A stretch of 5,026 bases of DNA from NCBI GenBank assembly GCA_019104905.1, contig JAHRXB010000162.1, positions 1 to 5,026 of the forward strand, read 5' to 3'. This DNA is from Bdellovibrio sp. (GTDB lineage: Bacteria; Bdellovibrionota; Bdellovibrionia; Bdellovibrionales; Bdellovibrionaceae). A program made the position numbers and the translations under genes. The first letter of the stretch is position 1. Every line of letters begins with the position of its first letter. Shown piece after piece: positions 1-4,733 of the stretch. A model generated the notes under the pieces. It searched no databases. It worked only from the letters and a program-made list of their open reading frames with translations, and was not told where the DNA came from.

Positions 1-9
1 AGCTTCTCT

Positions 10-798
10 GTGACGGATAAGATTTTTAACGCCTTCTACGGAATAAAGAAGCCGAAAATAATTAAACAGCTCGATGTCCGGGAGTATGAAAGCTATTTGA
101 GGATGCTTCGAGAAAACCGTCAAGATGTGCCGGCATCTAAGGCAGAACACTATGTGGCTCTTCTTGATCATCACTATGAACTCTTTCAATTCCAATTTCA
201 TCAGTTGCCAGTTCTGACGCAAAAGAAAATTTTAAAAGAGCTCAAGGCTTATGCCAATGCCAAGTCTCATGATTCCAAGGATATCGTGGAGCTTGTCAAT
301 ACACTGACAAATGGGACGATGGAAAAGCCGTTGACTCTTCTAAGGGTGATTGAGTTGGCGCGAAATAGTGATCGTTATGAGGTTCTGCTAAAGCAGTACT
401 CCCAGCAGTTTATTTTCATGAACCTGGTCAATGACCTTTTTGTGAATCATGGACAAAAACCGAGGGTGAATGAAGCCCAATTTACTCAGTTAAGAAAGTG
501 GTATCGAAAGAATGCGGAATACGTCAATGTCAGCCTGATGTCCTCTTTGCAGCTGACTTTAAATGTGCTGGACCCCAGTGGAATCTATATGACCGAGATT
601 AATTTGACAAAAATCCATAAGTTCCGTGATCACGTCGAGAAGGGACTTAAGGAAGGGCTGACCTATGAGCAGATGCTTTCTGGGGATCGGTACATAAGAG
701 ATATGTTGCGTTCTGATGTGGAGTATCGTGTTGCACAATCGACAGTAAATACAGCTTTCTGGATCTCTCTTTTTTATATTCTTTTTTCTGATGATTAA
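10..798 (+). CDS. Hypothetical protein, mostly helical, possibly 5'-truncated by the window edge
   Basis: I do not recognise this 262-residue protein and assign no function. It has no N-terminal signal peptide, no cysteines and no obvious catalytic motif. The composition is rich in Leu, Lys, Glu, Gln and Tyr, with helix-like amphipathic stretches over most of its length. A short, strongly hydrophobic aromatic segment at residues 246-259 is followed only by Ser-Asp-Asp, which could be a buried terminal helix or a weak membrane-associating tail. The listed start is a GTG at position 10. The frame stays open to position 1 (Ser-Phe-Ser), and positions 1-9 contain no complete Shine-Dalgarno sequence. 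The true start may therefore lie upstream, or the ribosome site may straddle the window edge. The stop is TAA at 796-798. The next gene on this strand is 174 bp away, so they need not be co-transcribed. That it is a real gene is likely from its length and ordinary protein-like composition. Confidence 0.8.
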   Translation: MTDKIFNAFYGIKKPKIIKQLDVREYESYLRMLRENRQDVPASKAEHYVALLDHHYELFQFQFHQLPVLTQKKILKELKAYANAKSHDSKDIVELVNTLTNGTMEKPLTLLRVIELARNSDRYEVLLKQYSQQFIFMNLVNDLFVNHGQKPRVNEAQFTQLRKWYRKNAEYVNVSLMSSLQLTLNVLDPSGIYMTEINLTKIHKFRDHVEKGLKEGLTYEQMLSGDRYIRDMLRSDVEYRVAQSTVNTAFWISLFYILFSDD

Positions 799-914
799 TT
801 CATTTTTTTCTGTCTATTTTTTGTAAATCGGCCTCTCAGGTGTTTCTATTCTAATTTAAAGTGTCGAAGTTTTTTTCATTAATCCTGAAATGATCGTCCC
901 AGCCAGAGAGCAAT

Positions 915-943
915 TTTTTGTTTCGAACTTTTAGGCGTATGCT
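915..943 (+). promoter_or_regulatory. Candidate sigma-70-type promoter of the DUF4382 lipoprotein gene
   Basis: TTTTTG at 915-920 and TATGCT at 938-943 are separated by 17 bases. This would place the transcript start near 950, giving a leader of about 23 bases ahead of the start codon. The -10 box is reasonable but the -35 box is poor. A second weak pair further up (TTGTAA at 821-826, TATTCT at 847-852) has a 20-base spacer and is less convincing. The 799-972 gap is T-rich and shows no clear terminator hairpin behind the upstream gene. This assignment rests on sequence matching alone. Confidence 0.3.
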
Positions 944-961
944 TTGGGTAAGTAATCTGCC

Positions 962-967
962 AGGAGG
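962..967 (+). promoter_or_regulatory. Ribosome binding site of the lipoprotein gene
   Basis: A full AGGAGG sits five bases before the ATG at 973. It fixes that codon as the start, and the signal peptide begins directly from it. Confidence 0.85.
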
Positions 968-972
968 GTAGG

Positions 973-1800
973 ATGCAAAAGTTTACGAAAAGATTTGTTT
1001 TGTTCGTGGGTGTCGGAATTATCAGTGCTTGCAGCACTCCGGTTTCAACTAGCAGTATGAGCAGTTTGGACCAGGCCTCAAGCTCGCAAAGTTATAGTCC
1101 TACCACACAGTCTAAAGTCAGCTTCGCGCTGACAGATGCTCCCAATAAAGAGTTGAAATCCGTTGTTGTGGATATTGATCATATGGAAGTGCTTGTCGCC
1201 GGGGTGGGGAAAGCGGGGCGACTGATTTTAGCTAAAGGCCTTGGGGCTGTGGACCTTTTGCAACTGCAAAACGGGGTGACGCTGCCTTTGCAAGACATCG
1301 TCGCTCCGGCAGGTCTGCAGATTCAGCAAATTCGTCTGATTTTGAAAGAAGAAGGACACTTTGCGGTGAAGACGAACGACAGCGTCTGTGAACTGAAAAC
1401 ACCCAGTGCGCAAAAAACGGGTGTGAAGATCATCCTTACGAATAAAATTCAGTTCGAAGCCGGGCACCAATATAATATCGTCGTTGATTTCGATGCTTTG
1501 AAGTCCGTCGTGGTGCAAGGCAACGGTGGATGTTTGTTAAAGCCGGTACTTAAGTTGAAATCGGCAATGAAGATTCCGGTTCCTGATGATTCATCTGATT
1601 CTGGTTCTGACGATGATTCAGTCGATTCAGATTCTGGGAATGGGGATTCTTCGTCGAGCGGGGGTGATGTGGCCGAAGGTGAGGAGTTGGTGACAACTCC
1701 GGATGAGAATAATCCGACTGATGATGGCTGGGACTATGTTCCCGTTATTGATGGACAGCAGCCTATCGTAACAGAGGATCAATTGATTCAACTTCTTTAA
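973..1800 (+). CDS. DUF4382-domain lipoprotein with Ser/Asp-rich C-terminal tail
   Basis: This is a 275-residue exported lipoprotein. A basic start (Lys3, Lys6, Arg7) and a hydrophobic stretch lead to the lipobox Ile-Ser-Ala-Cys, with Cys20 as the lipidated residue. Ser at +2 argues for sorting to the outer membrane. After a Ser/Thr/Gln-rich linker (21-47), residues 48-196 match the DUF4382 family, a beta-rich domain of unknown function. The family signatures seen are SFALTDAP (50-57), VDLLQLQNG (93-101), PAGLQIQQIRLIL (112-124), LKTPS (141-145), VDFDA (171-175) and GNGGCLLKPVL (183-193). Two cysteines, 139 and 187, lie inside the domain. Residues 205-230 are a Ser/Asp/Gly-rich acidic stretch, and the rest of the tail is also acidic. 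DUF4382 proteins are generally cell-surface or periplasmic, with no established activity. The gene appears monocistronic: it has its own ribosome site and a strong terminator directly after the stop. The domain and lipoprotein calls are solid; the function is unknown. Confidence 0.93.
   Translation: MQKFTKRFVLFVGVGIISACSTPVSTSSMSSLDQASSSQSYSPTTQSKVSFALTDAPNKELKSVVVDIDHMEVLVAGVGKAGRLILAKGLGAVDLLQLQNGVTLPLQDIVAPAGLQIQQIRLILKEEGHFAVKTNDSVCELKTPSAQKTGVKIILTNKIQFEAGHQYNIVVDFDALKSVVVQGNGGCLLKPVLKLKSAMKIPVPDDSSDSGSDDDSVDSDSGNGDSSSSGGDVAEGEELVTTPDENNPTDDGWDYVPVIDGQQPIVTEDQLIQLL
1585..1686 (+). repeat. Low-complexity Ser/Asp repeat coding stretch
   Basis: Residues 205-238 of the lipoprotein are built largely from Asp, Ser, Gly and Glu, with recurring GATTC-type codon pairs in the DNA. 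The result is a flexible, strongly acidic linker between the DUF4382 domain and the last 37 residues. It resembles Ser-Asp surface-protein linkers in composition, which does not imply homology. Confidence 0.7.
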
Positions 1801-1814
1801 ATGAATAAATAGCT

Positions 1815-1848
1815 AAGGCCGGAGTTTTCTCCGGCCTTTTTGTTTTTT
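1815..1848 (+). terminator. Rho-independent terminator of the lipoprotein gene, possibly shared with the convergent gene
   Basis: A perfect 10-bp stem (AAGGCCGGAG at 1815-1824, CTCCGGCCTT at 1829-1838) encloses a TTTT loop. It is followed by T5-G-T6 at 1837-1848, starting 15 bases after the lipoprotein stop. On the minus strand the same hairpin follows the stop codon of the convergent gene (1847-1849) but lacks a comparable U-run. It is therefore strong for the plus strand and at best partial for the minus strand. Confidence 0.93.
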
Positions 1849-3463
1849 AAAACGTCTTGTTCACGATAAATTGAACCTTTTGAGTGCCCAGGTACTGAGG
1901 GCTTTCTCTGCGAACGACCAAATCCATATATAGTTTTTGATCCGAGGCAGGACTCAGGCCGAGGCTCTTAAAGGCGATTCCCAAAAGGCCATCGGCCCGT
2001 TGAATTTCTTCTCGTGAGAATGTCTTTTCATTGAGCCATTCAATTTTTCCGTTAGAAAGTTTCTTCCAAACAACCAGTTTATAAGTCGTTTTTACTTCTT
2101 CGACGGCGGGAGTGAGATCTTGGAACAGAACAGTTCTCTCTGCGCCAAGTCCTTCGATGTTCAATAAGCGAACTTGATTTTCATTGCGAAGACTTTGAAC
2201 TTCGTCACTGTCTAGTTCCTTCTTTTCGTAAAAGCCAGTCTGCTCGAATGTAAGGCTCCCTTGGACGACATTGATACCATGTCTTTCAACTTTCAACAGG
2301 AGAGCGTATTTTCCACTTCGATTCAATTCAGGTGTTTCGACTTCGAATGTCTTCGCGTCGCTGCTTTCGAAGCGGTGTTCGAAGACAAGATTTTGTCCTT
2401 GAGTGTCGCGAACCTCTAAAGTGTATACGGTAGTCAGTCTTTTAGACGAAATGGTTTCTTTAAAAGTGATTCGTCCTTGATTTTTAATGAAGCTAAGTTT
2501 GAATCCTTGAACGGTTGCTGAGCCAGCATTCGTACCCGTCCATTTAGGAACGACTTTGAGAACCAAGACTTTATCGCGTCCCTCTTGACGAGTTTGTTCA
2601 ACCTCATAACTAAAGATGTCGGACTGAACCTGCACACTTACTTGAGGATTGTTTTCGTTGCCAGTCAAAGCCACTTGAATACGCTCTTGTTCATTTGCCA
2701 ACAAAGAGGCTTCGGTAGGGAATACGATGGTCACGGGTTGTGTGAACTGATGGTCGAAAACATCGCGATATTTGGTGACGCAACAGCGTGCTTCTTCGCG
2801 GTATTTAGTGACAGTGCGAGTTCTTTCTTCTTGGCGATATTTAGTAACTGTGCGCTTGCGAAGCTCTTTGCGATAGCGAACCTCATCGCGATAACGTGTA
2901 ACTGGTCGAGTCTTGCGAACGGTCTGCCATCCACACTCTCTGTCGGTATAAGGAACTTGCTGGCAGCGGGGGATGTCACGGCACTCTCGAGGACCGTTAT
3001 CACTACAAACTGTGCGTGTTTTGCAGATGCGTTCTCCACGACTGATTGTGCCACACTCTGTGACGTCTTCACAACGGCGTCCGCCAGGGGCACAAACGCG
3101 TTCGTTATGACATTCTTGCCGATAGCGAGTGACGTTGCGACAAACGTATTCATTGTCGTAGTACTCTTCATAGTCTGTGTAAGGAACTCGTTCGGTGTAA
3201 GGGACATCCTCATAGTAGGTTTCTTCGACTTGATAAGGGACGCTCTCGTAATAAGTTTCTTGAGCTTCGTAAGGAACTTGAACCGTGTATTCTGCTTGGT
3301 AAGGTTCTTGTCGATAGACGTTTTGCGAGAGTTCTGTGCGAACGCTGTTTCCGGTTTGTGCAGAACGGGTGAGTGTCTCTTGAGTTCTTTCTTGCGGGGC
3401 AGCGAAGGAGCTTGCACCCAACAAGAGAGTCAAAATGACCCCGAAAAGTGGTTTTGCGAACAT
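1847..3463 (-). CDS. Secreted Tyr/Cys/Arg-repeat protein of unknown function
   Basis: I do not recognise a named family for this 538-residue protein. Residues 1-21 are a classical Sec signal peptide, with probable cleavage after Ser-Phe-Ala (21) or Ala22; there is no lipobox. Residues 53-106 form an acidic Tyr-rich zone (14 Tyr, 15 Asp/Glu, one Arg) with VPY motifs at 63, 75, 87 and 93. Residues 108-177 carry ten cysteines in a C-x9-C-x5-C-x6/7-C-x5 pattern repeating every 29-30 residues. Residues 182-233 are basic (20 Lys/Arg), with VT(R/K)YR at 188, 206, 218 and 229, and a Cys pair at 227-228. Residues 240-538 contain no Cys and alternate like beta-strands, perhaps Ig-like domains. The start is fixed by AGGAGG five bases upstream and by the signal peptide. 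The gene lies 115 bp behind the peroxidase gene on the same strand. A structural or adhesive envelope role is inference. The repeats recall planctomycete YTV-type or alveolin-type proteins only in style. Confidence 0.9.
   Translation of the reverse strand: MFAKPLFGVILTLLLGASSFAAPQERTQETLTRSAQTGNSVRTELSQNVYRQEPYQAEYTVQVPYEAQETYYESVPYQVEETYYEDVPYTERVPYTDYEEYYDNEYVCRNVTRYRQECHNERVCAPGGRRCEDVTECGTISRGERICKTRTVCSDNGPRECRDIPRCQQVPYTDRECGWQTVRKTRPVTRYRDEVRYRKELRKRTVTKYRQEERTRTVTKYREEARCCVTKYRDVFDHQFTQPVTIVFPTEASLLANEQERIQVALTGNENNPQVSVQVQSDIFSYEVEQTRQEGRDKVLVLKVVPKWTGTNAGSATVQGFKLSFIKNQGRITFKETISSKRLTTVYTLEVRDTQGQNLVFEHRFESSDAKTFEVETPELNRSGKYALLLKVERHGINVVQGSLTFEQTGFYEKKELDSDEVQSLRNENQVRLLNIEGLGAERTVLFQDLTPAVEEVKTTYKLVVWKKLSNGKIEWLNEKTFSREEIQRADGLLGIAFKSLGLSPASDQKLYMDLVVRRESPQYLGTQKVQFIVNKTF
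2765..2920 (-). repeat. Basic VTKYR repeats (residues 182-233 of the secreted protein)
   Basis: Motifs VTRYR (188), VTKYR (206), VTKYR (218) and VTKYR (229) are spaced 18, 12 and 11 residues apart. The clearest tandem pair is RTVTKYRQEERT then RTVTKYREEARC. An outlying copy, VTRYR at 111-115, lies inside the first Cys unit, which links the two repeat zones in origin. Codons differ between copies at synonymous positions. Confidence 0.82.
2933..3142 (-). repeat. Cys-rich 29-30-residue repeats (residues 108-177 of the secreted protein)
   Basis: Cysteines at 108, 118, 124, 131, 137, 147, 153, 161, 167 and 177 align as two full units, each with spacings x9, x5 and x6 or x7. A third, partial unit keeps only its first two cysteines. 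The unit heads align as CRNVTRYRQEC, CGTISRGERIC and CQQVPYTDREC. In a periplasmic or secreted protein these would be expected to form disulfides. Confidence 0.85.
3146..3307 (-). repeat. Acidic Tyr-rich VPY dodecad repeats (residues 53-106 of the secreted protein)
   Basis: Three VPY starts spaced exactly 12 residues apart (63, 75, 87) read VPYEAQETYYES, VPYQVEETYYED and VPYTER. A half-length step follows, and then VPYTDYEEYYDN at 93-104. An EPY at 53 may be a decayed first unit. The 36-base units use different synonymous codons, for example VPY as GTT CCT TAC and GTC CCT TAT, so the repeat is conserved as protein and is not a fresh DNA duplication. Confidence 0.85.
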
Positions 3464-3468
3464 TTATT

Positions 3469-3474
3469 CCTCCT
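3469..3474 (-). promoter_or_regulatory. Ribosome binding site of the repeat-protein gene
   Basis: The minus strand reads AGGAGG followed by AATAA and then the ATG at 3463-3461. This near-ideal site supports the chosen start and so the signal peptide. Confidence 0.88.
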
Positions 3475-3488
3475 GATTATGATTCGAA

Positions 3489-3517
3489 GGAATATTTTGC
3501 AAGGCTCGCGCCAAAAA
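3489..3517 (-). promoter_or_regulatory. Weak candidate promoter of the repeat-protein gene
   Basis: On the minus strand, TTTTTG (3517-3512) and TATTCC (3494-3489) are 17 bases apart. This would start a transcript near 3482, about 20 bases before the start codon. Both boxes match sigma-70 consensus poorly. The nearer CATAAT is rejected as a -10 box because its start point would fall inside the ribosome site. The spacing and TTTTTG box resemble the candidate upstream of the lipoprotein gene. Confidence 0.25.
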
Positions 3518-3535
3518 ATGTCGGTGAGAAAAGGA

Positions 3536-3563
3536 CACCAGTTTCAGATATCTGAAACTGGTG
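3536..3563 (-). terminator. Perfect 28-bp palindrome after the peroxidase gene, probable terminator
   Basis: CACCAGTTTCAGAT at 3536-3549 is followed immediately by its exact reverse complement at 3550-3563. As RNA it folds to a 12-bp stem with an ATAT loop. On the minus strand it begins 15 bases after the peroxidase stop codon (TAG at 3581-3579) and is followed by TCCTTTTCTC, an imperfect U-rich run. The plus side has no T-run. This suits a terminator of the peroxidase transcript. Because the symmetry is complete through the centre, a dimeric regulator site upstream of the repeat-protein gene is an alternative. Confidence 0.6.
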
Positions 3564-3578
3564 CTGAGGTGTGTTGAA

Positions 3579-4577
3579 CTAGTTCATCGGGAGGTGAGGC
3601 ATTTTTTGCTCAGGGAATTTTCCAGTCAAGCTGTGCAAAAAGGCAGCAATCTTTTTAACTTCGTCCTTGCTAAGATCTTTGTTGAGTTGAGTCTTAGCCA
3701 TGACTTTTACAGCCTCATCCAAAGTTTTAACAGCACCATTGTGGAAGTACGGAGCCGTCAAAGCAACGTTACGAAGAGTAGGAACTCTCCACATGTTTTT
3801 CTCGGCCTCATTTTTAGTTTGATCATAGCGGCCAAGATCTTTTGAGAACTCATACTTTTTGTCGAACTCTGTTCCGGGGAAGGTTGGGAACTTCATGTAA
3901 AAACCTGTTCCGACGGGAAGAGTGGGACCCGCAAAAATAGGACCGGTATGGCAAGATGTGCAACCGACAGTCTTGAAGAGCTCAAAACCTTTGATTTGTT
4001 CTTCGGTCATAGCCTTTTTGTCGCCTTTTAAATAAAGATCAAACGGAGCATCTGGAGTCACTAAAGTTCTTTCGTAAGAGGCGATGGCCTTGGCAATGTT
4101 ATCGATAGTTACAGGATTGCTTCCGCCGAAAACTTTTTTGAATTGAACTTCGTAACCCTTTAAACTTTTGATGCGCTCAACAGCGACCTTGTGGGAAGGA
4201 AGGCCCATTTCAACGGGGTTCGTGATAGGTCCCTTAGCTTGTTCTTCAAGTGTCGGGGCACGTCCGTCCCAGAACTGCACTGAATAAAAAGCAGAGTTCC
4301 AAACCGTAGGGGCAGAACGTCCACCGGTTTTTCCCTCAATCCCGACAGAGACATTGCGGTTGTCTTCTCCGCCCGCCATGACGTTATGGCAACTGTTGCA
4401 GGAAATGGTTCCGCTGCTGGAAAGGCGGGGATCAAAGTACAACTGCTTTCCCAATTCTATTTTTTCTTCTGTTAGCGGATTGTCTTTGGGGACGGGAACT
4501 TGAGTTGGCAAGATCTCCGTTGCAAAGACGGTCTGTGAAAGACCTAAAAGAATGGCACCCAATACGATTTTCTTCAT
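3579..4577 (-). CDS. Periplasmic di-heme cytochrome c peroxidase (CCP/MauG family)
   Basis: This 332-residue enzyme is of usual bacterial CCP length. It is expected to reduce H2O2 to water in the periplasm with electrons from a small c-type cytochrome or cupredoxin. Residues 1-19 are a Sec signal peptide ending Val-Phe-Ala. Heme-binding CNSCH at 60-64 (peroxidatic heme) and CTSCH at 206-210 (electron-transfer heme) are intact. Aligned by eye with Pseudomonas aeruginosa CcpA (offset 9), Trp103, Gln113 and Glu123 match the conserved Trp94, Gln104 and Glu114. PTLRNVALTAPYFHNG (266-281) and Met293, the probable axial ligand of the second heme, are also family features. The residue aligned with the distal ligand His71 is Ile80, in a SVGIEG loop. 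GGAG four bases before the ATG supports the start. A MauG-type protein-modifying enzyme is less likely because MauG has Tyr in place of this Met. The gene lies between the FAD gene and the repeat-protein gene, all on one strand, with hairpins in both gaps. Confidence 0.95.
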   Translation of the reverse strand: MKKIVLGAILLGLSQTVFATEILPTQVPVPKDNPLTEEKIELGKQLYFDPRLSSSGTISCNSCHNVMAGGEDNRNVSVGIEGKTGGRSAPTVWNSAFYSVQFWDGRAPTLEEQAKGPITNPVEMGLPSHKVAVERIKSLKGYEVQFKKVFGGSNPVTIDNIAKAIASYERTLVTPDAPFDLYLKGDKKAMTEEQIKGFELFKTVGCTSCHTGPIFAGPTLPVGTGFYMKFPTFPGTEFDKKYEFSKDLGRYDQTKNEAEKNMWRVPTLRNVALTAPYFHNGAVKTLDEAVKVMAKTQLNKDLSKDEVKKIAAFLHSLTGKFPEQKMPHLPMN

Positions 4578-4581
4578 AAGA

Positions 4582-4588
4582 CTCCCTC
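4582..4588 (-). promoter_or_regulatory. Ribosome binding site of the peroxidase gene
   Basis: The minus strand reads GAGGGAG, then TCTT, then the ATG at 4577-4575. The GGAG core is four bases from the start codon and abuts the small hairpin at 4589-4603. Confidence 0.75.
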
Positions 4589-4603
4589 GGCTTCAGTGAA
4601 GCC
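4589..4603 (-). other. Small inverted repeat next to the peroxidase ribosome site
   Basis: GGCTTC and GAAGCC (4589-4594 and 4598-4603) flank three bases. In the minus-strand mRNA this gives a six-pair, GC-rich stem ending one base before the Shine-Dalgarno sequence. It could affect ribosome access or mRNA stability. No known regulatory RNA family is recognised and it may be incidental. Confidence 0.4.
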
Positions 4604-4699
4604 CCTGTTGTGTAAACAACGATTATTTTTCAACAGAAGGGCCGTGAGGAGTAGTCCTAATCTTAAATGGTGCAATGCCAAAATGAAATCCATCCCAGA

Positions 4700-4723
4700 C
4701 CGAGGTGACTGACGGGACCTCGG
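4700..4723 (-). terminator. Candidate hairpin terminator of the FAD-protein gene
   Basis: CCGAGGT (4700-4706) and ACCTCGG (4717-4723) form a seven-pair GC-rich stem with a ten-base loop, starting 10 bases beyond the stop codon on the minus strand. No immediate U-run follows, only TCTGGGATGGATTTC. Termination here may be weak or depend on Rho, and some read-through into the peroxidase gene is possible. Confidence 0.4.
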
Positions 4724-4733
4724 GTTAGAGACT

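Noticed and set aside
799..972. T-rich gap after the first gene, considered for a terminator.
   Set aside because: Several T-runs are present, but none follows a credible stem-loop.
1228..1518. A 96-codon minus-strand frame within the lipoprotein gene.
   Set aside because: It is antisense to the well-supported DUF4382 domain, with no start signals or recognisable motifs.
2765..3307. Repeat zone considered as a CRISPR array or DNA-level tandem repeat.
   Set aside because: The periodicity is in codons with synonymous drift, within a coding frame. There are no identical DNA repeats with unique spacers.
2731..3417. A 228-codon open frame on the minus strand in a different frame of the repeat-protein gene.
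   Set aside because: It lies wholly within the repeat-protein gene, has no ribosome site, and its openness follows from the repeats. The main frame has the signal peptide, AGGAGG and ordered repeats.
2585..3577. A 330-codon open frame on the plus strand, antisense to the repeat protein.
   Set aside because: It lacks a clear ribosome site and domain. Its composition (runs of Ala, Phe, Val, Thr, Ser) is what the antisense of Tyr/Glu/Arg repeats yields. The repeat codons rarely make stops in other frames, so the openness is a by-product.
4160..4435. A 91-codon alternative frame in the peroxidase gene, and a similar plus-strand frame at 3561-3845.
   Set aside because: Both overlap the peroxidase coding region with its intact heme motifs and show no independent gene features.
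4607..4620. GTTGT-GTAA-ACAAC inverted repeat upstream of the peroxidase gene, resembling a CRP/FNR-family half-site pair.
   Set aside because: It is not a match to TTGAT-N4-ATCAA and is short. No convincing promoter could be placed around it, so an oxygen-regulator site is not claimed.
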